A DNA stretch of 64,000 bases from Labrys sp. WJW (GCF_001676615.1 NZ_LYXZ01000056.1:62001-126000), one strand, 5' to 3'. Positions 18,632 through 27,172 are shown, counted from the first letter of the stretch. Numbers and translations: made by a program. Notes: a model not told the origin generated them from the sequence alone.

Positions 18632-19602
18632 GTGATGTTTTTCCGCAGACGGTGCTGATCGTCGACGATGACCGGATCAATCGGACGATACTGGCAGAGC
18701 TGCTGCAGCGTGAATGTCGAATACTCCTGGCGAAGGATGGGCCAACCGCTCTGCAGCGTGCGCAGGACGAACGAAGCATCGACTTGATCCTGCTCGATGT
18801 CTCGATGCCCGGCATGGATGGTTACGAGGTACTGCGCCGACTGCGTTCCGAGCCTCGGACCGCCAATATCGCAGTGATCTTCATCACCGCCCTCACGGAT
18901 GAACAGGACGAGGAACGTGGGCTTTCGCTGGGCGCCGCCGACTATGTCTTCAAACCGATCAGTCCCGCCATCGTCAGGGCCCGCGTGCGCAACCATCTCA
19001 AATTGGTAGCGCAACGCAATGAGCTGGAGCGCCTGTCCGAAAGAGACGGCCTGACCGGGATCGCCAACCGGCGCTATTTCGACAAGGCTTTCGAGTTGGC
19101 CTGGCGGCATGCCGTCCGTTCCGGCGATCCGCTCAGCGTTGCCATGATCGATGTCGATCATTTCAAGGAATATAACGACCATTACGGTCATGGCGCTGGC
19201 GACGAAGCGCTGCGGCAGATTGCCCAGGCGCTCGCGCGGGCCGTCGGCCGCCCCTACGACGTCGTCGCCCGTTATGGTGGCGAGGAATTCGTGATGCTGC
19301 TGCCGGGTTTCCATGAACTGGAGCCACTGCTGGAGAGATTGAGGCAGGCGGTGCTCGATCTCGATCTGCCGCATGCCAGGTCACGGACTGCCGAAGCGGT
19401 AACCATCAGCTGCGGCGGGGTGGTGGCGTTCGTGTCACAGACGGACAAGCCTACTGCATTGCTGGGCTGGGCCGACAAGTTGCTGTATCGGGCCAAGCAG
19501 CAGGGACGCAACCGGGTGCTGGTCTGGCAGGGACAAAAGGAAGGCCTCTTCCTTCCGCTGGGACAGGGCGGGGCAGGCAAGCTGCCGGGAAAACCGATAT
19601 GA
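18628..19602 (+). CDS. REC-GGDEF response regulator, diguanylate cyclase
   Basis: The protein has 324 residues. Its receiver domain (about 5-125) keeps LIVDDD, the phosphoacceptor in LILLDVSMPGMDGYEVL, the switch residue in FITAL and the Lys of FKPI. The GGDEF domain (about 150-310) has RDGLTGIANRRYF and an intact ARYGGEEF, with an RPYD inhibitory I-site at the expected distance upstream. It should therefore make c-di-GMP when phosphorylated and be feedback-inhibited. GTG at 18628 overlaps the hybrid kinase stop (GTGA), so production is coupled to its probable kinase. It is the intact cyclase counterpart to the phosphodiesterase-like protein at 8283-10547. Confidence 0.95.
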   Translation: MSDVFPQTVLIVDDDRINRTILAELLQRECRILLAKDGPTALQRAQDERSIDLILLDVSMPGMDGYEVLRRLRSEPRTANIAVIFITALTDEQDEERGLSLGAADYVFKPISPAIVRARVRNHLKLVAQRNELERLSERDGLTGIANRRYFDKAFELAWRHAVRSGDPLSVAMIDVDHFKEYNDHYGHGAGDEALRQIAQALARAVGRPYDVVARYGGEEFVMLLPGFHELEPLLERLRQAVLDLDLPHARSRTAEAVTISCGGVVAFVSQTDKPTALLGWADKLLYRAKQQGRNRVLVWQGQKEGLFLPLGQGGAGKLPGKPI

Positions 19603-19761
19603 GGCCGTGCTGGCAGACCGACGCCACCAGCACGGCAAGAGCAGGACAGAGCCGGTTGCCGATAGGCTGCGGCTCTGACGTCTGAAGGCGGACAGCCGCC
19701 ATCGGGGTCTGCTGCCGATTCCCTTCTCAGTTCCGACGGAGTGAAGAAAGATGGCTGCCTG

Positions 19762-20568
19762 TCAGGAAGACCGGGCGATATCCAAGGTGAGGCGCTGCAT
19801 GTCCGATGCGCTGTTGAGCTCATAACCTTCGGCGCGCAGGATATCGCGGGATTTGTGCGCAATTGCCGTCCGGCTCTTCACCTTCAACTTCTTCATGATG
19901 TTGCGGATATGGACCTTGACCGTGCTTTCGCGCAGGTTGAGCTCAGTCGCAATGGCGGCGTTGGACTTGCCGCGACTGACCGCAGCGATGATCGACAATT
20001 GGCGGGGGGAAATGCGCGGATAGTTTCGGCCAGGCTGCTCCTGACGGGCGAGAGCCGGCTCGGCCGCAGCGCGGATCAGACTGGCGGCAGGCACGAAAAC
20101 ACCCCCGGCGATGACCAGGCGCGTTGCCTCGATGGCGACCTCGGCACCGAGCGTGCTGGGAATATAGCCTTTCACACCGAGGTCGAGAGCCCTGAAAATA
20201 CTGGCTGGGTCCTCGGAGTCCGATAGGATGATGATCGCGGCTGAGGGCATATGCGCGGTTGCTGCAGCCAGCGAGGTCAGATCACTCGGAGCTTCGCCTT
20301 CACAGATGATGACGAGCGAGACCTCCTCATGTGCATCCGCAACGGCATTCCATTCGTCCAGGCGCGCGAATGGTAAGATTTTTCGTTCAGGAAACTCTAC
20401 CGCCAGGACACGGCTGATGCAGTCGCGCTGTAATGTCCTATGGTTTATAAGAGCGATTTGTCCTGGTGGACTGTTTACTACCATGGTGGGGCCATATGAT
20501 TGACCAAGCTGCCTCAAGGGCACCGAGGGAGATAGATTTGTAGGCTTCAATTCGTACACTTCACACAA
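19762..20568 (-). CDS. LuxR/NarL-type regulator with degenerate receiver domain (paralog 3)
   Basis: The protein has 268 residues. The receiver-like part (about 35-165) is more diverged than in the other two paralogs: IALINHRT at the acidic pocket and LVIICEGE at the phosphoacceptor strand, but it keeps IIILSDSEDPASI and GVKGYIP in register with them. The LuxR helix-turn-helix (about 190-250) is intact, with ISPRQLSIIAAV, NAAIATEL and STVKVHIRNIMKKL. It lies between the diguanylate cyclase and the exopolysaccharide genes, pointing away from the former. The upstream region has nested inverted repeats at 20595-20638. Confidence 0.87.
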   Translation of the reverse strand: MCEVYELKPTNLSPSVPLRQLGQSYGPTMVVNSPPGQIALINHRTLQRDCISRVLAVEFPERKILPFARLDEWNAVADAHEEVSLVIICEGEAPSDLTSLAAATAHMPSAAIIILSDSEDPASIFRALDLGVKGYIPSTLGAEVAIEATRLVIAGGVFVPAASLIRAAAEPALARQEQPGRNYPRISPRQLSIIAAVSRGKSNAAIATELNLRESTVKVHIRNIMKKLKVKSRTAIAHKSRDILRAEGYELNSASDMQRLTLDIARSS

Positions 20569-21153
20569 CGTATGAACGGATAGGGTATGACTGAATTCTG
20601 TCCAAGATTCAGGCAGCTACTGTCAGGGATGACAGAATGAAGAGCACGTCCCTGGGATCATGAATTCGACCGATGTCCGTTGGTCATGCCTGACAAAACC
20701 AGGATGTTCCGCGAAGGAAAGACTTGTGAATTGCCGCCACCTCGACGATTCAGTCTGGTATTTCCTTGGTCTAGAGCACTGCAATGCCATCATGAGCATC
20801 TGCAGAATGTTGCAAGCCCTGCTCTGATTCAATCTAGCAATGTTGATAGGAAGCGAGTGAAAGTCGGGACCGATTTAGGTACTCTCTAACTCGAAGGCGG
20901 TACCCCGAAATAGGCGGAGGCGAACGTTGGGGTAAATAGGCAAGCCGATTGGCTTGGTTGCGATGGCAAATGGCGTCGCTACTGGCATCCATCGGCCAAA
21001 CGGCAAGCGAGTTCGTTTCTTGCTGCTGCGGCCGTGCGAGCAGGATCCCCGAGAGGGATGCTGGCCCGGATCGCAGGATGACAAAGTAGCGATTCTGAAT
21101 TGACGAAAGACGCAACGCTGAGGGAACGACCCCGATAGACCCGGTGTGCCAGC
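20569..21153. other. Intergenic region between LuxR paralog 3 and the Wzz/BY-kinase gene
   Basis: About 585 bases. Apart from the inverted repeats near 20600-20640 I see no gene and no clear terminator. The short open frames on both strands lack ribosome sites and recognisable motifs. Confidence 0.5.
20595..20638. promoter_or_regulatory. Nested inverted repeats upstream of LuxR paralog 3
   Basis: ATTCTGTC at 20595-20602 pairs with GACAGAAT at 20631-20638, and inside lies TGTCA-GGGA-TGACA at 20621-20634. They start about 27 bases upstream of the regulator start codon on the minus strand, a position that fits an operator or a 5' leader hairpin. Confidence 0.4.
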
Positions 21154-22848
21154 TCAGGCGCGCGGGCGGCGCAGGAGTACCGGCCAATCGCGCCTCGGCA
21201 CCTTGTTGAGCACGGCGCCCATCACCTTGCCATTGGCCTGCTGCAAGGTATCGAGAGCCTCGGTTACGTCGTCACTGGTGGTACGGCCCGCTTCGATGAC
21301 GAAGATCATCGTATCAAGGAGCGGTGCCACCGCCTTGACGTCGGAAGACAGGCTCATCGCAGGCAGATCGACAATGACGCAATCATAGGCGTTCAGCGCG
21401 TTGAGTTGTTCCTGCATGACGGATGAACCGATGAAGAGATCGATATCGACCGAGCCGCCAGCCCTGTTCGCGGGAATGAAGTCGAGACGAGGAACCAGAT
21501 TGATCGCGGAGGCGGTGATCTGCTTGCCGCGCTGTTGCAGGACTTCGCTCAGGCCATAACGGGCATCCGGCGCGTAGTGACGGCTTAGCGCGTCGTCGCG
21601 CAGATCGCAGTCGATCAGCATGGTGTGGCGGCCGCTCGCGGCAAACAGATGGGCCAGGTTGGCAGCGATGGTGGATTTGCCTTCATGGGGCAGACACGAT
21701 GCGATGCCGATCACACGCGCGCCGGAACTCTGTTCCTTGCCCATGACCGCCGTGCGCACGGCTCTCAGGCTTTCGGCGAAAGGGGAAAGCGTGCCGGCTT
21801 TCGAGGTGGCATAGGCGAAGTAGTTGTCGCCCGAATCGGTTTGGCGCCGCCTGAGTAGCCGCAGCGATTTGATCGCGGCAATCAATGTTTTCGGCAGCTT
21901 GGCCAGATCCCGGCGAAGGTCGGCAAGGCTGTGCGGCAGGCCGGAGCCGCGCTCGTCGGTCGCAAAGGGGATGATGCCGATACAATTGAGACCGAGCTCG
22001 CGCTGCACGTGCCGCTTGGCGCGCAGCGTGCGGTTGAGCGTGTGAAAAATACTGACCGCGCCGAGACCCGTCAGCAGGGAGAAGGAAGCCGCCAGCAGCA
22101 GAATCAGTTTCGTTTGCGGATAAGCCTTCGAAAGGGGTTCTGCGGCAGAACTGATGATGCGGGCGTCGGAGGCAGAGAACTGGCGATCAGGCAGGACGCC
22201 CTTGCGCACCGCTTCCTCGATGGCCTGTTGCTGTCCCTTGATCTCGTCGATGCGCCCTTGCAGCCATTCATTGTTGCGTTGCATGGATAGCGACCTGGCA
22301 TCGATCTGGTCGCGGATGAAGGCTGCGGTAATCGAATTGGCGATCGAAGCGGCCTTGGCGGCGGATTTTGAGCGATAGCCGATCTCAAGCACCAGGGATT
22401 GCCCGATTCGACGTACCGTGACGCGGTCGCTGAACGTGGTGAAGGCGGCTGCATCGTGGCGCTTGACCAGATCCGGCGTCACGCCCTGCGCCGGCAGCGG
22501 GCCGACAAATTCGGGATCGTTCTGCAGATTCAGCGTCTGGAACACCAGGCGCAGAACCCGTTCGGACTTCACGATCTGGATCTGGCTCTCGATCTGCGAA
22601 TTATCGAGATTGGTCTGCAGAAGGCCCGGATCCACCCCCTGGGAACTCGAGAACGAGCTTCTGGGCTCCAGAATCACGAAGGAAGCTGCGTAATATTCCG
22701 GCGGGGTGCTGACGATGTAGATGATCGCGGCGACAACGCAGAGGATGAACCACAGCACCAGGCCGCGGGCATAGCGCATGATCTCGACAAGGATGTCGCG
22801 CAAGCCGAAACTCGTGGGCTGATCATTCAGCGGCCTGAGATAGAGCAT
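21154..22848 (-). CDS. Polysaccharide co-polymerase/BY-kinase-like protein (Wzz + CpsD-type ATPase), short and without Tyr tail
   Basis: Inner-membrane protein of 564 residues of the ExoP/GumC-Wzc class that controls polymer length and export. It has a Wzz domain with a first transmembrane helix (about 29-49), a short periplasmic part (about 50-245) and a second helix (about 250-272). The cytoplasmic ATPase carries the Walker A-type PHEGKSTIAANLA (about 380-392), Walker A' LIDCDLRDD (about 411) and Walker B VIVDLP (about 489). ExoP-like proteins usually have 700-790 residues, with a longer periplasmic coiled coil and a C-terminal tyrosine cluster. Here the chain ends in RRDWPVLLRRPRA with no tyrosines, so regulation by tail autophosphorylation seems absent. 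Confidence 0.9.
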   Translation of the reverse strand: MLYLRPLNDQPTSFGLRDILVEIMRYARGLVLWFILCVVAAIIYIVSTPPEYYAASFVILEPRSSFSSSQGVDPGLLQTNLDNSQIESQIQIVKSERVLRLVFQTLNLQNDPEFVGPLPAQGVTPDLVKRHDAAAFTTFSDRVTVRRIGQSLVLEIGYRSKSAAKAASIANSITAAFIRDQIDARSLSMQRNNEWLQGRIDEIKGQQQAIEEAVRKGVLPDRQFSASDARIISSAAEPLSKAYPQTKLILLLAASFSLLTGLGAVSIFHTLNRTLRAKRHVQRELGLNCIGIIPFATDERGSGLPHSLADLRRDLAKLPKTLIAAIKSLRLLRRRQTDSGDNYFAYATSKAGTLSPFAESLRAVRTAVMGKEQSSGARVIGIASCLPHEGKSTIAANLAHLFAASGRHTMLIDCDLRDDALSRHYAPDARYGLSEVLQQRGKQITASAINLVPRLDFIPANRAGGSVDIDLFIGSSVMQEQLNALNAYDCVIVDLPAMSLSSDVKAVAPLLDTMIFVIEAGRTTSDDVTEALDTLQQANGKVMGAVLNKVPRRDWPVLLRRPRA

Positions 22849-23189
22849 GTCAGCGGCCTCGAACCTTCAACAAAATCCATGAACAGGGCGACATTGGAAC
22901 GACGGGATCGCGGGCAATCCCAACGATCCGGTTCGAGCGCGCTCGAACATGTCACATTGCGGAAAGCCTGGAGGCAGAGCGCTGCCGCGCGGGTGGTTCC
23001 GCGCAGGCAATGCAGAGTTCAGGTCGAATGTCGCGCTTATAGAGTTAGGGAAGGCAAGTCGCAATGCTTGGCTCGCAATACTATTGGTCATGATGGTGGA
23101 AGGTTTGGCTCACGCCCGTTCGGGGCAGGCCAAGCTCAAATCATACGCTGAAAACATGTTGTGGCGACGGCATGACTTCCTGGAATACG
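22849..23189. other. Intergenic region between the glycosyltransferase and Wzz/BY-kinase genes
   Basis: About 340 bases between two minus-strand genes, upstream of the Wzz/BY-kinase start. It holds the 18 bp palindrome at 22931-22948; nothing else stands out. Confidence 0.5.
22931..22948. promoter_or_regulatory. 18 bp perfect palindrome, candidate operator
   Basis: GTTCGAGCG/CGCTCGAAC is fully self-complementary with no spacer and no T-run beside it. It lies 83 bases upstream of the Wzz/BY-kinase start codon (minus strand), where a repressor or activator could bind. Confidence 0.45.
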
Positions 23190-24347
23190 TCATGCTTTTC
23201 CGGACTGCCTCTCGCGGATGAGGTCGAGATAGCCTTGGGCCGATTTCCGCCACGAATAGGCTTCGATGCGCTTGCGCCCTCGTTCGGCGAACGTCGAACG
23301 CAGGGTTTCGGACGCGGCCAGATTCTCGATATGCCGCAGCCAGGCGGCGGGTTGGTCGGGCGGCGCCAGCAATGCCGCATCGCCGCACACTTCCGGCATG
23401 CTGGCTCGATCGGATGAGATCACGGGGCAGCCCAGCGCCATTGCTTCGACGATCGGCAGGCCGAATCCCTCGGTGAAGGAGGGGAACAGCAGGCACAATG
23501 CGCCTTGCAGCAAGGCTGCCAGGTCGTCATCGTCGACGAAACCCATGAAACGTACGTTCGGCGCAAGAGTCTGGTGTGTCTCCGCGGCAAAAATGCTGGA
23601 TTGGCCGCCAGTCAAGACAATGTCGATGCCGCGCTCGTCGAGAGCCTGTGCGAGATCGAGCACCATCGCGACATTCTTGTGGCGGGCGCGGCTGCCGATG
23701 ATGAAGACGTAGGGCCGTTCGAACCGGTGCTTGGTGCGAATCGAGGAGCGGGATGCGTTCCAGCGAAAGACATGCTCGTGACCATTGGGCAGAACGACGA
23801 TGTCTTCGCGAGCGATCGGCAAATGGCGGGCAAGCTCTCCTGCCGAGAAATGCGAGACCGTGGTGATCGCGGCGGCGCGCCGGACGAGCAGGGGCAGGAG
23901 CGTCCCGTAAACGGCGCGAAAGGCCCGGCTGTAGCTCGTCGGCATGTTGGCGACATTGGCATCATGGATGCAGACGATCTGCTTGCTACGAGCAACCGGT
24001 CCCAGATTGCATAAATTCAGCAGGAAGCGGCGATCGAGCAGGGGCAGTGTCATCTGTTCCCAAAAATGCCCGCGCAAGCGCTGGGACCGTCTGGTCTGGA
24101 TGGTTCGATAGGCGGGAACGTCACTGCTGCCAGGCAGATAGAGGCTGGCCCGGGCTCCTTGCTGATGCAGGAGTTCGTCGAGATGGGCGGTGATTTCCCG
24201 CGCATAGCGCTGCACGCCGGTGACCGGTTGGGTGAGGAAGCGCCCGTTGATCGCAAAGGAAAGAGGCTCGATCATGGTTGCCGAAGGAGTTCGTGAGGCG
24301 AAGGCCGGGTCAATGGCGCTCGGTTGCGGCAATGTGTCGACGTTCAT
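23190..24347 (-). CDS. Glycosyltransferase family 4 (GT-B) for exopolysaccharide assembly
   Basis: Retaining glycosyltransferase of 385 residues, expected at the cytoplasmic membrane face. It shows the acceptor-side N-terminus (INGRFLTQPVTGVQRYAREI), the nucleotide-sugar side with IIGSRARHKN, and the E-x7-E signature in FTEGFGLPIVEAMALG. The start is set at ATG 24347, preceded by a GGGAAGG-like ribosome site. The frame is open up to 24461, but the intervening bases contain a strong minus-strand terminator (24422-24458), so translation from there is unlikely. It lies downstream of the ExoY-type gene in the same direction. Donor and acceptor sugars are unknown. Confidence 0.88.
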   Translation of the reverse strand: MNVDTLPQPSAIDPAFASRTPSATMIEPLSFAINGRFLTQPVTGVQRYAREITAHLDELLHQQGARASLYLPGSSDVPAYRTIQTRRSQRLRGHFWEQMTLPLLDRRFLLNLCNLGPVARSKQIVCIHDANVANMPTSYSRAFRAVYGTLLPLLVRRAAAITTVSHFSAGELARHLPIAREDIVVLPNGHEHVFRWNASRSSIRTKHRFERPYVFIIGSRARHKNVAMVLDLAQALDERGIDIVLTGGQSSIFAAETHQTLAPNVRFMGFVDDDDLAALLQGALCLLFPSFTEGFGLPIVEAMALGCPVISSDRASMPEVCGDAALLAPPDQPAAWLRHIENLAASETLRSTFAERGRKRIEAYSWRKSAQGYLDLIRERQSGKA

Positions 24348-24421
24348 CGCAGGCCTTCCCTTTCGATGCAAGCGACCTGAGGACCAGCGCGCGGGACGGT
24401 GGCTGAGCCAGCCGCTGCGGT

Positions 24422-24458
24422 CAAAAAAAGACGCCCGAAGTCGGTGGTGCTTCGGGCG
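24422..24458 (-). terminator. Rho-independent terminator behind the ExoY-type gene
   Basis: A 9 bp stem (CGCCCGAAG 24432-24440 with CTTCGGGCG 24450-24458) is followed on the minus strand by a run of seven T. It lies between the stop of the sugar transferase (24512) and the glycosyltransferase start (24347) and helps decide that start. Confidence 0.82.
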
Positions 24459-24511
24459 CAAGGCTGACAGTTATTCGATCGCTTGAACTGCGGCCGACTC
24501 TTGGACCAAGC

Positions 24512-25225
24512 TCAATAGGAGCCGGAGGGACGCAACACGGCGGGAATCGTCTTCAGGATGATGACGATGTCGCTCCACAGGCTCCATTCCCGCACATAGC
24601 GGACATCGAGGCTGACACGGTGCTGATAGGACACGTCGCTGCGGCCGCTGACCTGCCACAAGCCGGTGAGACCGGGCCGTACCTTCAGATAGTCCTCGAT
24701 ATGGGCGCCATAGCGCACCATTTCGTCGCGGACGATCGGCCGGGGACCAACGAGGCTCATGTCGCCACGGATAACGTTGAGGAGCTGGGGCAGCTCATCG
24801 ATGCTGGACTTCCGCAGGAACTGGCCGAGCGGCGTGATGCGCGGATCGTTCTTGAGCTTGTGGGTCTCTTCCCATTCCTGGCGGGCCGCACTGTTGGCGG
24901 CCAGATGCTCGCGCAGCACCTCGTCCGAGTTCGTCACCATCGAGCGGAACTTGAGACACGGAAAGAGTGCGCCGCCACGACCAACACGGTTGTGTCGAAT
25001 GAAGATCGGCCGGCCCTGAAGGACGAGCAGCACACCAAGCAGCAGCATGAAAAGTGGCAGCAGGAAGACGAGTGCAGCTGAGGCAGTGACAATGTCGAGC
25101 ACGCGCTTGCCTCCCTTTGCCAATTCAAGGGATAGGCCGCTTCTTTGCTTGTTTGATTTGAACAAGGAAGCATCGTCCTTGCCGGGTATACGGCTAAGAC
25201 TGTTCGAGCTAGCCAAGTTTTCCAT
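24512..25225 (-). CDS. Undecaprenyl-phosphate sugar phosphotransferase (ExoY/WcaJ C-terminal type)
   Basis: The protein has 237 residues. It starts exopolysaccharide repeat synthesis by moving a hexose-1-phosphate onto undecaprenyl phosphate at the inner membrane. One hydrophobic segment (about 45-68) precedes the catalytic domain, which shows the bacterial sugar transferase signatures: KRVLDI, FIRHNRVGRGG, LKFRSM, LRKSSIDELPQLLNVIRGDMSLVGPRP split over its usual positions, VRPGLTGLWQVSGRS and DVRYVREWSLWSD. The length fits the short ExoY class without the multi-span N-terminus of WcaJ. It is transcribed away from the long motif-rich region 25226-26068 and ends at a clear terminator. Confidence 0.93.
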   Translation of the reverse strand: MENLASSNSLSRIPGKDDASLFKSNKQRSGLSLELAKGGKRVLDIVTASAALVFLLPLFMLLLGVLLVLQGRPIFIRHNRVGRGGALFPCLKFRSMVTNSDEVLREHLAANSAARQEWEETHKLKNDPRITPLGQFLRKSSIDELPQLLNVIRGDMSLVGPRPIVRDEMVRYGAHIEDYLKVRPGLTGLWQVSGRSDVSYQHRVSLDVRYVREWSLWSDIVIILKTIPAVLRPSGSY

Positions 25226-26068
25226 CTCTCGCCTCGGTCAGAGTGCTGCGTTACGCTATGTTATTCATCCCGGGTGGAGTTGCCGTTCAGCATGTTGCGC
25301 TGCGGCAACCAAAACAAAATCGGGCTTGGTGCGGCGTTTGGAAGTTTTTGCCGACGTTTGTAAACACAAGCCGAAGCGTGTTTTGATTTGGATGAATTTA
25401 TTGATCCTGAATTGCTGAATTTCGTGTTGGAAATCAAGGATTAGGGCTATTGGAATTTGGGGGGGTTAGTACCTACCGTTGCGTTGAGTTGGAGGCATAC
25501 CCCTATCCAAAAAGGATAGAGTTTGATTAAATCCATACTGTTTAGGAGGTAGGTGAAGGGTGATGTTGCGTCGCAGAAACGAGTTAGGCCTATCTCTTTG
25601 GAAGGTAGGCTGGCCTAATTTTCTGCTTCTCCGCCGTATTTTTCCCTATCCCGGGGGAGTGTATAGGTAGCCTATCCTAGCCTCTCGAATAGGATCGCCC
25701 CGCTTTCGGAACCGCCGCGAGCGCATCATGGTCGCGGAGGGTGCCTTCAAAGGGAGAGAAAGGATAGTATCGAAAGCGCAGTCTTGCGGGGACTCGCTAG
25801 GAATTTGGCGGGTTTCAGGCCAAAAATGGCCGAATAGCCCACCCAGGCGGGATGTGTGCTAGAACGCACATCGTGGCCGGCGCGCATGTGCTAATCCGCA
25901 AGGCTTGCGGTCACCCCGTCACAGTTTGCCGGGCGTTTCGTGCTCCGGCGGGATGGGGCGGATTACCCCCTTCGTCGTACGCCCGAATGCTTTGGTGCCA
26001 GCTGCGAAAACTGTATTTGTGCTTTGAATTGGGCATTCGACTTGGGGCCCGCAGGAAGAATTGGTGCA
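25226..26068. other. Long divergent promoter region of the exopolysaccharide genes
   Basis: About 840 bases between the ExoY-type gene (minus) and a glycosyltransferase gene (plus). No supported gene. Composition drops in 25280-25680. It is crowded with copies of a short CCTATC/GGATAG-type motif (separate entry), and an imperfect inverted repeat GATGTGTG/CGCACATC lies at 25851-25872. Confidence 0.65.
25472..25767. promoter_or_regulatory. Cluster of about eleven CCTA(T/C)C / G(A/G)TAGG-type motifs
   Basis: Copies read by eye: CCTACC 25472, CTATCC 25503 facing GGATAG 25514, GGTAGG 25548, CCTATC 25589 facing GGTAGG 25604, CCTATCC 25645, ATAGG 25663 facing CCTATCC 25671, ATAGGAT 25689 and GGATAG 25762. 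Several pairs form perfect inverted repeats with 3-5 base centres. A longer TTAGGCC/GGCCTAA repeat (25584-25590 and 25612-25618) encloses one pair. This looks like an array of binding sites controlling both divergent exopolysaccharide transcripts. Confidence 0.55.
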
Positions 26069-27172
26069 ATGCGAGTTGCAATCGTACACTACTGGTTCGT
26101 CGGCATGCGCGGCGGCGAAAAGGTCATCGAAGCGCTTTGCGAGCTTTTTCCGCAGGCCGACATCTTCACCCATGTCTATCGGCCCGATGCCGTATCGCCG
26201 GTGATCCGCCGCCATAAGGTGTCGACATCCTTCATCGGCCGTCTGCCGGCTGCCCATCGCCTCTACAAATCCTATTTGCCCCTGATGCCGATGGCTCTCG
26301 AGAATCTCGACCTTCGCGGTTACGATCTGGTGATCAGCAGCGAATCCGGACCGGCCAAGGGTATCGTTCCGCCGGCGGATGCAGTCCATATCTGCTATTG
26401 TCATTCGCCCATGCGCTATATCTGGAACATGTTCCACGACTACCGTGAGCGTAGCGGCTTCCTGACTCGCATGATGATGCCCCCGATCGCGCATTATATT
26501 CGCAACTGGGATGCAGCCTCTGCGTCACGCGTCGATCATTTCGTGTCGAATTCGAAGACCGTGGCTCGCCGCGTCCAGTCTTATTATCGACGCGATTCAG
26601 ATGTCATATTCCCACCCGTCGATACAGCGGCGTTTCGCCCCGTCGAGACGTCCGAACTCGAAGACTATTATCTGATGGTGGGTGAACTGGTCAGCTACAA
26701 GCGGCCGGACCTGGCGGTGGAGGCCTTCAACCGAACCGGCAGGAAACTCGTCATCATCGGCGGCGGCGAGATGTTCGCCAAGGTCAAGGCCATGGCCGGG
26801 CCGACCGTCTCGGTCCTGGGACCGCAGCCCTTCAGCGCGCTGCAGCACCATTATGCCCGCTGCCGGGCGCTGGTGTTTCCCGGCGAGGAGGATTTCGGCA
26901 TAGTGCCGGTGGAAGCGATGGCCAGCGGGCGTCCCGTGATCGCCTATGGGCGGGGAGGGGCGACGGAAACCGTGATTGCCGACAGGACCGGGGTGTTCTT
27001 TCAAACTCAGAGCGTGGAAGCCATCATCGATGCGATCGAGCGCCTGGAAAAGACGGATATCGACCCCTCGGCGATTACGGCCCATGCGGCGGGTTTCGGC
27101 AAGGAAGTCTTCACTGAGAAAATGCGAGCCTATGTCGAGCGGCGCGTGCATGAAAAAAGCATGCAGGCATAG
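26069..27172 (+). CDS. Glycosyltransferase family 4 (WbaZ-like) for exopolysaccharide assembly
   Basis: The protein has 367 residues. The GT-B type N-terminus MRVAIVHYWF is followed by the Gly-rich RGGEKV loop, HICYCHSPMRYIW near residue 110, and the C-terminal nucleotide-sugar domain with LMVGELVSYKRPDLAVEAF, IIGGGE and FPGEEDFGIVPVEAMASGRPV. This pattern is typical of mannosyl/rhamnosyl-type transferases such as WbaZ. The start is placed at ATG 26069 behind AGGAAG; the longer frame from 25940 adds 43 residues without family resemblance and is less likely. It is followed 81 bases later by the ExoF-type export gene in the same direction, probably one operon. Confidence 0.9.
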   Translation: MRVAIVHYWFVGMRGGEKVIEALCELFPQADIFTHVYRPDAVSPVIRRHKVSTSFIGRLPAAHRLYKSYLPLMPMALENLDLRGYDLVISSESGPAKGIVPPADAVHICYCHSPMRYIWNMFHDYRERSGFLTRMMMPPIAHYIRNWDAASASRVDHFVSNSKTVARRVQSYYRRDSDVIFPPVDTAAFRPVETSELEDYYLMVGELVSYKRPDLAVEAFNRTGRKLVIIGGGEMFAKVKAMAGPTVSVLGPQPFSALQHHYARCRALVFPGEEDFGIVPVEAMASGRPVIAYGRGGATETVIADRTGVFFQTQSVEAIIDAIERLEKTDIDPSAITAHAAGFGKEVFTEKMRAYVERRVHEKSMQA

